A stretch of 58,211 nt of DNA from Alysiella crassa DSM 2578. GTDB taxonomy: Bacteria > Pseudomonadota > Gammaproteobacteria > Burkholderiales > Neisseriaceae. The DNA lies in assembly GCF_000745955.1 (NCBI RefSeq), contig NZ_JQKH01000009.1:1-58211 (forward strand), in the 5' to 3' direction. The position numbers and the translations under genes are program-made. Under the pieces are notes generated by a model, which saw only the letters and a list, made by a program, of their open reading frames with translations, had not been told where the DNA came from and did no database searches. Shown here piece by piece: positions 25,893 to 35,260 of this stretch. The stretch's first letter is position 1. Each line of letters starts with the position of its first letter.

Positions 25893-28139
25893 TTAAGCTG
25901 CTTTGTCTTTGCTGATAGACATTTTAATTACTTGCCATGCAAACAAGCACGCACCGCCAATAAATACTAAATCCGACAAAGTACGCAACCAGCGCAAGGC
26001 TTCCAAATGCCCTTGTTGCATAAACGCTTCGCTACGTGCATACCACAAACCATGCGTAATAGAAGCCGCCGCTTGATAAACACCAATGGGCAACAAGCTG
26101 GAAATAATCATGCCTACCAAACCCGCGTTCATCAACCAAAAGCCCCAAGACATTTGTTTTTCATCGTAAGTGTAATGCGGTTTGATGTAGCAACCCACCA
26201 TCAACACAAAACCCAATGCCAAGAAACCATACACACCAAACAATGCCGCATGGGCGTGTACCGCAGTCGTGTTCAAACCTTGTAAGTAGAACAAGGAAAT
26301 CGGCGGATTAATCAGGAAACCAAACACGCCCGCGCCCAGCATATTCCAGAACGCCACAGCCACAAAACTCATCAAAGGCCAACGCAAACGTTTCATCCAA
26401 GGTGCAGCGTGTTGATGAGACCAATGTTCATATGCTTCATGACCCAACAAAATCAAGGGTACCACTTCCAAAGCAGAGAATGATGCACCTGCTGCCATGA
26501 TGGGCGTGGTTGTACCTGAAAAATACAAGTGATGGAATGTTCCTGGTACACCACCCACCAAGAACAGGCTGCCTGCAACCAAAGAAGCCACCGTTGCCGA
26601 TTTGTAGCTCACCAAACCCAAATTGTAGAAAATAAATGCCAATGCTGCAGTAGCAAATACTTCAAAGAAGCCTTCCACCCACAAATGCACCACCCACCAA
26701 CGCCAGTATTCCATTACCGCCAAAGTCGTGTGTTCGCCGTAGAATAAACCAGGGCCATAGAACATGCCCACGCCCACAATAGACGCCACGAAAATCGCCA
26801 ACAAGTTTTTGTCGCCGCCATTTTTAAAGGCAGAAACCGTACAACGTAACATCAGGAACAGCCACAATAGGAAACCCACATACAACAAGATTTGCCAGAA
26901 GCGACCCAAATCCAAATATTCATAACCCTGATGACCAAACCAGAAGTTTGCGCTACCAGACAATTTATTCAACACGATAGACGTGAAATTACCCGCATAC
27001 GAACCCGCCACCACAATAAACAATGCGATGTACAATAAATTCACGCCCAAGGCTTGAAATTTCGGGTCTTTACCACCGTTAATAATCGGCGCAACAAACA
27101 AACCAGCCGTCAAGAAACCCGTTGCAATCCAGAACAAGGCAGACTGCAAATGCCAAGTACGCGCCAATGAATACGGCAAAATTTGCGACAATTCAATGCC
27201 AAAGAACGTTTGACCTTCCACCGTATAGTGCGCCACCAAACCACCCAGCAAAATTTGTACAATAAACAAAATCACTGTCAAAGCCGCATATTTCCACAAA
27301 GCTTTTTGTGAGGGTGTCAAAACCACTTTGCTCAATGGGTCAGATTCAGGCACTTTTGGCTCATCATCGTGGCTACGCATGAAATGGTAGCCCCACACCA
27401 AAAAGCCCACGCCAGCCAACAAAAACACAATGGAAGCCAACGACCACATCACATTTTCCGTGGTTGGCACATTGTCAATCAAAGGCTCATGTGGCCAGTT
27501 ATTGGTATAAGTTGCCACGCTGTCAGGGCGATTTGCCGAAGCCGACCACGCTGTCCAGAAAAAGAAATTTGCCAAATGTTTACGCGCTTGCTCATCGGGC
27601 AAGGTGTTGGTTTTCATGGCAAAAGATTCGCGGGTTTGATTCAATTCCGCTTTATCGCCATACAAATCCACATAATATTGCGAAACTTGCGCGATGGCTT
27701 TCACACGCGTATCGGATAATTTCACATTGCCTGAAGCGTCCACACCGCTTTGTTCACGGTATTCTTGTTTCAAACGTGCTTGAATGGTGGCTTTTTGCGC
27801 CACGTCCAAATCATCAAATTTTTTACCGTGTTCGGCTTGCGCGGTCAAATCCAGCCACGCCACCAATTCGCGGTGTAAAAAATCTGCTGTCCAGTCAGGT
27901 GCTTGATATGCGCCATGACCTAAAACCGAACCCAATTCCATACCGCCCGTGCTTTGCCATGCGGATTGACCTTTCAAAATATCGTCTTTGGTCATCACGG
28001 TTTGACCGCTTGCCGAAACGTATTGTTCGGGGAACGGTGGGGCTTGGCGATACACTTCCACGCCCAAATAACCCAATAGCGCGAAAGTTAGGGTCAATAC
28101 ACACATTAAAGTGTACCACAGTTTTTTATACTGTCCCAT
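25893..28139 (-). CDS. norB: Quinol-dependent nitric oxide reductase
   Basis: A 748-residue inner-membrane qNOR that reduces 2 NO to N2O with electrons from quinol. An N-terminal hydrophobic anchor (about residues 12-35) and a large periplasmic domain precede the heme-copper-oxidase-like core with about 12 helices. Ligand motifs include 'HLWVEGFFE' (His485, Glu489, Glu493) and 'FHHLYFSGTT' (His536, His537), plus later 'HAHAALFG'. I start at MGQYKKLWYT (28139): GGAG lies seven bases upstream, and the result matches neisserial NorB (about 751). It is divergent from aniA, with an FNR box between. Confidence 0.97.
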   Translation of the reverse strand: MGQYKKLWYTLMCVLTLTFALLGYLGVEVYRQAPPFPEQYVSASGQTVMTKDDILKGQSAWQSTGGMELGSVLGHGAYQAPDWTADFLHRELVAWLDLTAQAEHGKKFDDLDVAQKATIQARLKQEYREQSGVDASGNVKLSDTRVKAIAQVSQYYVDLYGDKAELNQTRESFAMKTNTLPDEQARKHLANFFFWTAWSASANRPDSVATYTNNWPHEPLIDNVPTTENVMWSLASIVFLLAGVGFLVWGYHFMRSHDDEPKVPESDPLSKVVLTPSQKALWKYAALTVILFIVQILLGGLVAHYTVEGQTFFGIELSQILPYSLARTWHLQSALFWIATGFLTAGLFVAPIINGGKDPKFQALGVNLLYIALFIVVAGSYAGNFTSIVLNKLSGSANFWFGHQGYEYLDLGRFWQILLYVGFLLWLFLMLRCTVSAFKNGGDKNLLAIFVASIVGVGMFYGPGLFYGEHTTLAVMEYWRWWVVHLWVEGFFEVFATAALAFIFYNLGLVSYKSATVASLVAGSLFLVGGVPGTFHHLYFSGTTTPIMAAGASFSALEVVPLILLGHEAYEHWSHQHAAPWMKRLRWPLMSFVAVAFWNMLGAGVFGFLINPPISLFYLQGLNTTAVHAHAALFGVYGFLALGFVLMVGCYIKPHYTYDEKQMSWGFWLMNAGLVGMIISSLLPIGVYQAAASITHGLWYARSEAFMQQGHLEALRWLRTLSDLVFIGGACLFAWQVIKMSISKDKAA

Positions 28140-28186
28140 TTTTGTGCTCCAGAATATATTATTGAAAAAAATTTTTTTTGGTTTTT

Positions 28187-28205
28187 CATTCATGAATAAT
28201 GAATG
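28187..28205. promoter_or_regulatory. Inverted repeat near the norB transcription start, candidate repressor site
   Basis: CATTCAT (28187-28193) and ATGAATG (28199-28205) are perfect inverted repeats with five bases between, 48-66 bases upstream of the norB ATG. A possible -10 TACAAT lies just upstream (28219-28214, minus strand). The position suits an NO-responsive repressor such as NsrR, which controls norB in Neisseria; the binding protein is only inferred. Confidence 0.4.
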
Positions 28206-28416
28206 TTAAGGATTGTAACACGGCAGCCTGAAAAAAGGTATCCTAAATAAGACAAGAAAAGTGATTTTTTGGGAAATTTGTGGGTTTTTTGACTCGTGCA
28301 TTGCGTGTGTTGAAAAAATATCATAAAGTTTGTAAAAGTATAATTTTTATTATTCAATTACTTGATGAAATTTTCAGGCAGCCTGAAACGCTTAAAGTTT
28401 CATATTTTATGAAAAT

Positions 28417-28458
28417 TTGATTTTTATCAAATCATGTAAATTTATCTTAACGCATAAT
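28417..28458 (+). promoter_or_regulatory. FNR box and class II promoter of aniA
   Basis: TTGATTTTTATCAA (28417-28430) is a perfect match to the FNR/ANR consensus TTGAT-N4-ATCAA. CATAAT at 28453-28458 lies with its centre 32 bases further on, exactly where a -10 belongs if the FNR site is centred at -41.5. The transcript would start near 28465, leaving a leader of about 130 bases that contains a DUS. This is a textbook oxygen-repressed promoter for the nitrite reductase. Confidence 0.85.
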
Positions 28459-28594
28459 GGCAGCCAATACAAAAACAAACCATTTTTCAGGCTGCCTGAA
28501 GAGAGAATTTGATTTTTAAGATTAAAATAATTACTTCAGATAGTTTGGACTAATACTAAAGAATTAGATAAACTTCAACACAAGGAATACGACC

Positions 28595-30097
28595 ATGAAA
28601 CTGCGTACACTTGCTTTATTGATTGCTTCCAGCTTTGCGATTGCCGCCTGTGCGCCGCAACAACAAACTGCACCTAAAGCAGAAAAATCCACCGAAAAAT
28701 CCGCTCCCGCAGCCGACAGCAAAAAATCGGCTGAAGCCGATAAACCCGCCAGCGAATTGCCTGTGGTGGACGCTGTGATGACACACGCACCACTCGCGCC
28801 GCCACCGATTGACCGCGACCATGCCGCTCGTGTGAAAGTGAAAATTGAAGTGGCTGAAAAAGTGATGCGCATGGCTGATGGCGTGGAATACAAATTCTGG
28901 ACATTCGGCGGTCAAGTACCAGGGCAAATGATTCGTGTGCGTGAGGGTGATATTGTGGACGTGGAATTTGCCAACCGTTCAGATTCTACTGTGCCACATA
29001 ATATTGACTTCCATGGTGCAACAGGTCCAGGTGGCGGTGCGGAAGCTTCATTTACTGCACCAGGTCATGTGTCTAATTTCAGCTTCAAAGCCTTGCAACC
29101 TGGTTTGTATATTTACCATTGCGCCACTGCACCTGTGGGCATGCACATCGCTAATGGTATGTATGGTTTGATTTTGGTTGAACCAAAAGGCGGCTTGCCC
29201 AAAGTGGACAAAGAATTCTATGTGGTACAAGGCGATTTCTACACCAAAGGCAAATACGGCGAACAAGGCTTGCAACCATTTGATATGGAAAAAGCCATCA
29301 AAGAACAACCTGATTATGTGGTATTTAACGGCAGCGTAGGCTCTATTGCGGGCGACAACGCTTTGAAAGCAAAAGTGGGCGAAACCGTGCGCTTGTTTGT
29401 GGGCAATGGTGGACCAAACTTGGTGTCTTCATTCCATGTGATTGGCGAAATTTTTGACAATGTTTATGTGGAAGGCGGCGATTTGATTAACAAAAATGTG
29501 CAAACCACTTTGGTGCCTGCGGGTGGTGCGGCGATTGTTGATTTCAAAATTGACGTTCCAGGAACTTATAATTTGGTTGACCACTCTATTTTCCGTACCT
29601 TTAACAAAGGCGCATTGGGTCAATTGAAAGCGGAAGGCGAAGAAAATAAAGAAATCTTCTCTGGCAAATTGTCTGACAATATTTACCAATCTGAAGGTGG
29701 GGCGATTCAAACCGTACCTTTGAGTGCGAGCGAAGCTGCTAAAGTGCAAGCTGGCGCACCCAAAGCGGGTACAAAAGAAGAGCGTATTGCCGCAGGTAAA
29801 ACGGTTTACAATGCTAACTGTATGGCTTGTCATGGCGCAGAAGGTAAAGGCGTGGAAGGCGCATTCCCACCGTTGGCAGGTTCTGATTATTTGAATGAAG
29901 ACCCGAAACGCGGTATTCATGCGATTACCAAAGGTTTAAGCGGTAAAATCACAGTAAATGGCAAGGAATACAACAGCGTAATGCCTGCAGTGGCGTTGAA
30001 AGATGAAGATGTTGCCAATGTTTTGACCTATGTATTGAATAGCTGGGGTAACAAAGGCGGTGAAATTACCCCTGCTGATGTGGCTGGCAGCAAATAA
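28595..30097 (+). CDS. aniA: Copper nitrite reductase AniA/NirK with C-terminal cytochrome c domain
   Basis: A 500-residue lipoprotein that reduces nitrite to NO. The lipobox 'IAAC' gives lipid Cys19, and an Ala/Lys/Glu-rich linker runs to about residue 65. Two cupredoxin domains follow. Type 1 copper ligands are His135, Cys176, His184 and Met189. Type 2 ligands are His140, His175 and His330. Catalytic Asp138 and His281 are present. From about residue 395 there is an extra cytochrome c domain with 'CMACH' (Cys409, Cys412, heme ligand His413) and a likely Met463 axial ligand. Neisseria meningitidis AniA lacks this domain. It is driven by the FNR promoter and paired with norB. Confidence 0.96.
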   Translation: MKLRTLALLIASSFAIAACAPQQQTAPKAEKSTEKSAPAADSKKSAEADKPASELPVVDAVMTHAPLAPPPIDRDHAARVKVKIEVAEKVMRMADGVEYKFWTFGGQVPGQMIRVREGDIVDVEFANRSDSTVPHNIDFHGATGPGGGAEASFTAPGHVSNFSFKALQPGLYIYHCATAPVGMHIANGMYGLILVEPKGGLPKVDKEFYVVQGDFYTKGKYGEQGLQPFDMEKAIKEQPDYVVFNGSVGSIAGDNALKAKVGETVRLFVGNGGPNLVSSFHVIGEIFDNVYVEGGDLINKNVQTTLVPAGGAAIVDFKIDVPGTYNLVDHSIFRTFNKGALGQLKAEGEENKEIFSGKLSDNIYQSEGGAIQTVPLSASEAAKVQAGAPKAGTKEERIAAGKTVYNANCMACHGAEGKGVEGAFPPLAGSDYLNEDPKRGIHAITKGLSGKITVNGKEYNSVMPAVALKDEDVANVLTYVLNSWGNKGGEITPADVAGSK

Positions 30098-30180
30098 TTG
30101 ATTACCTTGTAAGAAGAGGCTGCCTGAAAATCTGGGAAACTGGGTTTTTGGGCAGTTTTTTTGGTTTTCAGGCTGCCTTT

Positions 30181-30273
30181 CAGTATTACGCACCGAAATT
30201 TCAATTATTTGAATGATTTGGTGCGTGGTACGCACCCTACATTTTGGGTATTTGTCAAAATGGTCGTGTACTG
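30181..30273. repeat. GTAGGGTGCG-family hairpin repeat, copy 2 (internally deleted)
   Basis: The right half is intact: GGTGCGTGGTACGCACCCTAC (30220-30240) followed by the outer arm remnant TCGTGTACTG (30264-30273). The left half reads CAGTATTACGCACC, as if the outer arm CAGTA had been joined directly to TTACGCACC by deletion of about 25 bases. The gap between aniA and dapF (290 bases) otherwise holds DUS. Confidence 0.7.
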
Positions 30274-30387
30274 AAAAGCTGCTTGATTAAATGGGGAAAA
30301 TACTGGGATTGCCCACCCAAATATAAAAGGCAGCCTGAAAACGAAAATTTGCGTTAAAATACGCAAAATTTTATAGGAGATTTTAAC

Positions 30388-31236
30388 ATGGCTATATTGA
30401 AATTCAGCAAAATGCACGGTTTGGGCAATGATTTCATGGTGGTAGATGGCACGCGCCAAGCGTTCTTGCCCGATGAACAATTGATTCGGCAATGGGCAAA
30501 CCGCCACACAGGGATTGGCTTTGACCAATTATTATTGGTAGAACCCAGCCAAAGCGCAGGCGTGGATTTCCGCTACCGCATTTTCAACGCTGATGGCAGC
30601 GAAGTGGAACAATGTGGCAATGGCGCACGTTGCTTTGTTAAATTTGTTACCGAACAAGGTTTGAGCGACAAATCCGAAATTGTGGTGGAAACCGCCAAAG
30701 GCATTATCAAACCGCGTTTAAATGAAGATGGTTTGGTAACGGTAAACATGGGGCAACCGCGTTTTACGCCCGATGAAGTGCCGTTTGTGTTGCGTTCTGG
30801 CGAAGAAGTGGGCGCAAATAGTTATATTGTGGTCAATGGTTTAGACAGCGCGGAAATGAGTTTGTTGAGCATGGGCAATCCGCACGCGGTGATGTTGGTA
30901 AACGATGTGGCGAATGCGCCTGTGGAAGATTGGGGCACGGCATTGCAAAAACATCAGCGTTTCCCTGAGCGTGTGAATGTGGGTTTTATGCAAATTGTTG
31001 ATAATCAACATATTAAATTGCGCGTATTTGAACGCGGCACAGGGGAAACTTTGGCGTGTGGCACGGGTGCGTGTGCGGCGGTGGTGTCGGGTGTGCGTTG
31101 GGGTTTGCTGGCAGCTGGCGAAGCGGTACGCGTGGAATTGGCTGGCGGCGATTTGTACATTAGCTGGCAAGAGGGCAGCGATGTGATGATGACTGGACCT
31201 GCGCTTACTGTGTTCACAGGCGAATTAGCGTATTGA
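30388..31236 (+). CDS. dapF: Diaminopimelate epimerase
   Basis: Converts LL-diaminopimelate to meso-diaminopimelate for lysine and peptidoglycan synthesis. 282 residues, normal length. The paired active-site cysteines are Cys76 ('[10 protein letters not shown]') and Cys224 ('LACGTGACA'), one in each half of the two-lobed fold. The N terminus '[15 protein letters not shown]' is characteristic. GGAG lies 10 bases before the ATG. A short inverted sequence, TTTGCGT/ACGCAAA, lies just upstream (30349-30367) and may be the promoter region. Confidence 0.97.
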   Translation: MAILKFSKMHGLGNDFMVVDGTRQAFLPDEQLIRQWANRHTGIGFDQLLLVEPSQSAGVDFRYRIFNADGSEVEQCGNGARCFVKFVTEQGLSDKSEIVVETAKGIIKPRLNEDGLVTVNMGQPRFTPDEVPFVLRSGEEVGANSYIVVNGLDSAEMSLLSMGNPHAVMLVNDVANAPVEDWGTALQKHQRFPERVNVGFMQIVDNQHIKLRVFERGTGETLACGTGACAAVVSGVRWGLLAAGEAVRVELAGGDLYISWQEGSDVMMTGPALTVFTGELAY

Positions 31237-31321
31237 TTTTTTGGGAAATTTGGTTTTCAGGCTGCCTTTTTTGGGTGCAACGAAATGTAGGATGTGCCAC
31301 GTAATGAAAGGCAGCCTGAAA

Positions 31322-31362
31322 ACAAAAATGGGGCGAATCTCCCAAATTCGCCCCATTTTTGT
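31322..31362. terminator. Strong intrinsic terminator after dapF
   Basis: ACAAAAATGGGGCGAAT (31322-31338) pairs with ATTCGCCCCATTTTTGT (31346-31362), a 17 bp stem with A and T tracts on its flanks, so it can work in both directions. A DUS pair (31257-31321) precedes it. Confidence 0.85.
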
Positions 31363-31496
31363 TTGATAAAATTAAAAAATTACACTCTATTACAAATTTG
31401 CCAAAATTTACCCCAAAATCAGCAAAATTTAAATAATAATATTAACAAATCCCATAAATTTATCTGAAATTAACCCAATTCTTTGCATGATTAGCT

Positions 31497-31518
31497 ATGA
31501 AATGACAAAAAATTTCAT
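31497..31518. promoter_or_regulatory. Inverted repeat upstream of ppsA
   Basis: ATGAAAT (31497-31503) and ATTTCAT (31512-31518), spaced by eight bases, about 75 bases upstream of the ppsA promoter. It might be an operator, but in AT-rich DNA such a repeat may also be chance. Confidence 0.25.
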
Positions 31519-31581
31519 TGCGCTACATCAATAAAAACCTTTATTTTTCAGGCAGCCTGAAATTTTTTTTCGCAAAAAAAC

Positions 31582-31610
31582 ATGACAATTTGAGCAAGTA
31601 CGACTAAAAT
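31582..31610 (+). promoter_or_regulatory. Promoter of ppsA
   Basis: ATGACA (31582-31587) and TAAAAT (31605-31610) each match the sigma-70 consensus at five of six positions and are spaced by 17 bases. The start would be near 31617, giving a leader of about 45 bases. Confidence 0.6.
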
Positions 31611-31661
31611 AAACCCAATTTCATTGTAACCTTATCTTTACAAAACACGAAAGGACGCAGA

Positions 31662-34052
31662 ATGTCTCAATACGTTATCTGGTTTGAAAACTTACGCATG
31701 ACCGATGTGGAAAGCGTGGGCGGTAAAAACGCTTCTTTGGGCGAAATGATTAGCCAGCTCACCGAAAAAGGCGTGCGCGTCCCAGGGGGCTTTGCCACCA
31801 CCGCCGAAGCCTATCGCGCTTTTTTGGCACACGAAGGCTTGAATGAGCGCATTTCGGCGGCGTTGGCGGCTTTAGATGTGGACGATGTGGCAGAATTAGC
31901 GCGTGTGGGCAAAGAAATTCGCCAATGGATTTTGGAAACACCATTCCCAGAACAATTAAACGATGAAATTGAAACCGCATGGAACAAAATGCTCGCCGAT
32001 GCCGATGGCGCGGACATTTCTGTGGCGGTACGTTCTTCTGCTACGGCGGAAGATTTGCCCGATGCATCGTTTGCTGGGCAACAAGAGACGTTTTTGAATA
32101 TTCATGGCTTGGACAATGTGAAAGAGGCAATTCATCACGTTTTCGCTTCTTTGTACAATGACCGCGCCATTTCTTATCGTGTACACAAAGGTTTTGAGCA
32201 TGATGTGGTGGCGTTGAGCGCAGGCATTCAACGCATGGTGCGCTCGGATAGTGGCGCGGCTGGCGTGATGTTCTCCATTGACACCGAAAGCGGTTTTGAA
32301 GACGTGGTGTTCATCACATCGTCTTACGGTTTGGGCGAAACGGTGGTGCAAGGCGCAGTCAATCCCGATGAATTTTATGTGCATAAACCCACTTTACGCG
32401 CGGGCAAACCCGCCGTATTACGCAAAACTTTGGGTTCAAAACTCATCAAAATGACCTTTACCGACAGCGCACAAGCAGGTAAATCCGTTCAAACAGTAGA
32501 TGTGCCTGTGGCAGAACGCAAAAAATTCTCCATCACCAACGATGAAATCACCGAATTGGCGAAATACGCTTTGATTATTGAAGAACATTACGGTCGCCCA
32601 ATGGATATTGAGTGGGGTCGTGATGGCTTGGACGGCAAATTGTATATTTTACAAGCGCGTCCTGAAACAGTTAAATCTCAAGAAAATCAATCAAATAGCT
32701 TGCGCCGTTACACCATCACGGGCGAACGCAAAGTGTTGTGCGAAGGTCGTGCAATTGGGCAAAAAGTGGGGCAAGGCAAAGTGCGTTTGGTGCAAGGCGC
32801 ACATGAAATGCACTTGGTGGAAGCAGGCGATGTACTCGTTACCGACATGACCGACCCCGATTGGGAACCCGTGATGAAACGCGCCGCCGCCATCGTAACC
32901 AATCGCGGCGGACGCACTTGCCACGCGGCGATTATTGCGCGTGAATTGGGCATTCCTGCTGTGGTGGGTTGCGGCAACGCTTCGGCAATGCTGGCTGATG
33001 GGCAAGAAGTAACCGTGTCTTGCGCGGAAGGCGATACTGGCTTTATTTACAATGGTTTGCTGAATGTGGCGGTGGAAGAAATCGCCTTGGACAATATGCC
33101 ACCATCACCCGTGAAAATCATGATGAATGTGGGCAACCCTGAATTGGCGTTCAGTTTTGCCAATATTCCGAGCGAAGGCATTGGTTTGGCGCGTATGGAA
33201 TTTATTATTAACCGTCAAATTGGCATTCACCCACAAGCCTTGTTGGACTTTGATAAATTAGACGAAGATTTGCAAGACGATATCCGCGACCGCATCGCAG
33301 GTTACGATTCGCCAACTGATTTTTATGTGGATAAAATCGCGGAAGGCGTGGCGACTTTAGCCGCTTCGGTTTACCCGAAAAAAGCGATTGTGCGTATGTC
33401 TGATTTCAAATCCAATGAATACGCTGGTTTGGTGGGCGGCGACATTTACGAGCCACACGAAGAAAATCCGATGTTGGGTTTCCGTGGCGCGGCGCGTTAT
33501 GTGTCTGAAAGTTTTAAAGAATGTTTTGCAATGGAATGCCGTGCGCTCAAGCGTGTGCGCGATGACATGGGTTTGACCAATGTGGAAATCATGATTCCAT
33601 TTGTACGCACGTTGGCTGAAGCAGAACAAGTCATTCATATTTTGAAAGAAAATGGTTTGGAACGCGGCAAAAACGGTTTGCGTTTAATCATGATGTGCGA
33701 ATTGCCAAGCAATGCGGTGTTGGCAGAACAATTCTTGAAATATTTTGACGGCTTCTCCATCGGCTCCAACGACATGACCCAGCTCACTTTGGGCGTGGAC
33801 AGGGACAGTGGCGGTCAAATCGCGGCTTCGTTTGACGAACGCAATCCTGCGGTGAAAGTGATGTTAAGTTTGGCGATTTCAGCCTGCCGTAAGCAAAATA
33901 AATATGTGGGCATTTGCGGTCAAGGTCCATCTGACCACCCTGATTTTGCGAAATGGCTGGTGGAAGAGGGCATTGAAAGCGTGTCGCTCAACCCCGATAC
34001 GGTCGTGGAAACATGGTTGTATTTGGCAAAAGAATTGAATCATACCCACTAA
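31662..34052 (+). CDS. ppsA: Phosphoenolpyruvate synthase
   Basis: Makes PEP from pyruvate and ATP (releasing AMP and phosphate), the entry to gluconeogenesis from pyruvate. 796 residues, typical length. The N-terminal ATP-grasp domain covers about residues 1-340 ('[11 protein letters not shown]' near 20). The swivelling phosphohistidine domain has '[21 protein letters not shown]' (shown as 20+1; the phosphorylated residue is His421). The C-terminal PEP/pyruvate-binding barrel ends with '[14 protein letters not shown]'. AAGGAC precedes the ATG. Together with the CstA-type transporter it could support growth on pyruvate. Confidence 0.97.
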   Translation: MSQYVIWFENLRMTDVESVGGKNASLGEMISQLTEKGVRVPGGFATTAEAYRAFLAHEGLNERISAALAALDVDDVAELARVGKEIRQWILETPFPEQLNDEIETAWNKMLADADGADISVAVRSSATAEDLPDASFAGQQETFLNIHGLDNVKEAIHHVFASLYNDRAISYRVHKGFEHDVVALSAGIQRMVRSDSGAAGVMFSIDTESGFEDVVFITSSYGLGETVVQGAVNPDEFYVHKPTLRAGKPAVLRKTLGSKLIKMTFTDSAQAGKSVQTVDVPVAERKKFSITNDEITELAKYALIIEEHYGRPMDIEWGRDGLDGKLYILQARPETVKSQENQSNSLRRYTITGERKVLCEGRAIGQKVGQGKVRLVQGAHEMHLVEAGDVLVTDMTDPDWEPVMKRAAAIVTNRGGRTCHAAIIARELGIPAVVGCGNASAMLADGQEVTVSCAEGDTGFIYNGLLNVAVEEIALDNMPPSPVKIMMNVGNPELAFSFANIPSEGIGLARMEFIINRQIGIHPQALLDFDKLDEDLQDDIRDRIAGYDSPTDFYVDKIAEGVATLAASVYPKKAIVRMSDFKSNEYAGLVGGDIYEPHEENPMLGFRGAARYVSESFKECFAMECRALKRVRDDMGLTNVEIMIPFVRTLAEAEQVIHILKENGLERGKNGLRLIMMCELPSNAVLAEQFLKYFDGFSIGSNDMTQLTLGVDRDSGGQIAASFDERNPAVKVMLSLAISACRKQNKYVGICGQGPSDHPDFAKWLVEEGIESVSLNPDTVVETWLYLAKELNHTH

Positions 34053-34062
34053 TTTCTGAATG

Positions 34063-34112
34063 ATTTTCAGGCTGCCTGTTTTGTTTTTTGAGACAAAATA
34101 GGCAGCCTGAAA
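34063..34112 (+). terminator. DUS-pair terminator after ppsA
   Basis: TTTCAGGCTGCCTGTTTTGT on the left and ACAAAATAGGCAGCCTGAAA on the right pair around a short loop, with a single T-A interruption. It lies just after the ppsA stop codon. Confidence 0.75.
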
Positions 34113-34125
34113 GTTTTTTATTATT

Positions 34126-34622
34126 TGTGGATAATTTTGTGGGGATAATTTCAGGCAGCCTTACAGTACACGACAAAACTTATGTAGGGTGCGTATTACG
34201 CACCAAAATTCCAGATTGTTTGAATGATTTGGTGCGTGATACGCACCCTACATAAGTTTTGTCGTGTACTGAAAGGCAGCCTGAAACCCCAATTTTACCC
34301 AACTTATCCACAGGTTTTACGCACAAAAAAATTTTCATAATAAAATCAAAGAAACCCTGATTTTATGCGGCTTCGGAATCATAATTTTCACTTTTTGACA
34401 AGTGTTAATTTATGTAATTAAATCAATTATTACTAAATAATATTTTGATTTTTCAATTAAATTTTCGTTGCTTAAAAAATAGGCAACAAAGGAATTGCCA
34501 TTGATTTTAAAATGAATTTTGTCCATTTTTGGGCTGTTTTTGACGACTTATCCACAGAAACTGTGGATAACTTTTGTGGATAATTGGCTTGTGGATAAGT
34601 TTGTTGCTTTGCCTGTGGATAA
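34126..34622. other. oriC: Putative replication origin: seven consensus DnaA boxes and an AT-rich segment
   Basis: Seven perfect TTATCCACA boxes lie in 500 bases: 34126-34134 (minus), 34304-34312 (plus), 34548-34556 (plus), then 34562-34570, 34575-34583, 34590-34598 and 34614-34622 (all minus). Five of them fall within 75 bases. An extremely AT-rich stretch (about 34380-34500, including AATTATTACTAAATAATATT) lies beside the cluster and could be the unwinding element. No gene occupies 34053-34776. parB lies about 22 kb to the right. dnaA is not in the window. The pattern is what a bacterial oriC looks like, but function is inferred. Confidence 0.8.
34164..34271. repeat. Complete GTAGGGTGCG-family palindrome, copy 3
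   Basis: A 108-base palindrome. The left arm, CAGTACACGACAAAACTTAT followed by GTAGGGTGCGTATTACGCACC, and the right arm are reverse complements over 44 bases with one mismatch, around a 20-base centre. Both ends abut DUS. It is the reference copy of the family (others near 10317, 30181, 49708, 53569) and lies inside the putative origin region. Confidence 0.9.
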
Positions 34623-34659
34623 CTTTGTAAAAAATTGATTTATTTGTATAAATGAATTA

Positions 34660-34718
34660 TATAGTCGTAGAAGTGAAAATGCAGTATCAGACGACAACGC
34701 CCGCCGTGTACGACTATA
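34660..34718. repeat. Spaced 10 bp inverted repeat right of the DnaA boxes
   Basis: TATAGTCGTA (34660-34669) and TACGACTATA (34709-34718) are perfect inverted repeats separated by 39 bases. They stand between the DnaA-box cluster and nudB. Their role is unknown; a protein-binding pair or nudB leader structure is possible. Confidence 0.5.
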
Positions 34719-34776
34719 GAATGATTTAATTTTTAGTTGGCTATATAATGCCGCTTTTGTTCAATGGTTCAAAATA

Positions 34777-35226
34777 ATGCAGCCTGAAAAACCTGTGAAA
34801 CAACCCATTTCCGTTCTGGTCGTGTTGCACGATGGCGCGGGCAATGTCCTGTTGTTGGAACGCGCCGACCGTACGGATTTTTGGCAATCGGTTACGGGCA
34901 GTTTGGAAGTGGGCGAAACGCCGTTTCAGGCTGCCTTGCGCGAAGTGGCGGAAGAAACAGGCGTGAAATTGGCAGCACACGAATTGCACGATTGGCAATT
35001 TCACACAGAATACGAAATTTATCCACATTGGCGACACCGTTATGCAGACGGAGTAACGCATAATACGGAACATTGGTTTGCCGCACAAATTGCGCCACAC
35101 ACGGAATTGGTTTTGACCGAACACACGGCGTTTGAGTGGCAGCCTGCACGAATGGCGGCGGAACGTGTGTTTTCGCCGTCTAATCGGGACGCAATTTTGC
35201 GATTATTGCATGTTCAGGCTGCCTGA
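34777..35226 (+). CDS. nudB: Dihydroneopterin triphosphate diphosphatase
   Basis: A 149-residue Nudix hydrolase. In E. coli NudB removes pyrophosphate from dihydroneopterin triphosphate in folate synthesis. The Nudix box spans residues 41-63: 'GSLEVGETPFQAALREVAEE' followed by TGV, with all catalytic Glu in place. 'PVSVLVVLHDG' style start and 'HNTEHWF' agree with NudB. The start ATG lies at the head of a DUS-like stretch (ATGCAGCCTGAA). The reading frame ends 'VQAA' with the stop codon inside a second DUS. Upstream is the putative origin. Confidence 0.88.
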   Translation: MQPEKPVKQPISVLVVLHDGAGNVLLLERADRTDFWQSVTGSLEVGETPFQAALREVAEETGVKLAAHELHDWQFHTEYEIYPHWRHRYADGVTHNTEHWFAAQIAPHTELVLTEHTAFEWQPARMAAERVFSPSNRDAILRLLHVQAA

Positions 35227-35260
35227 AATGCTCAATTAACTTTATTTTTGGAGTCATGAT

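Noticed and set aside
27464-28165. Open frame of 233 codons on the plus strand
   Set aside because: It is antisense to norB, which has all its catalytic motifs. The translation is rich in Arg, His and Pro with no domain pattern.
31497-31518. FNR site upstream of ppsA
   Set aside because: The inverted repeat ATGAAAT/ATTTCAT does not match TTGAT-N4-ATCAA. It was kept only as a low-confidence inverted repeat.
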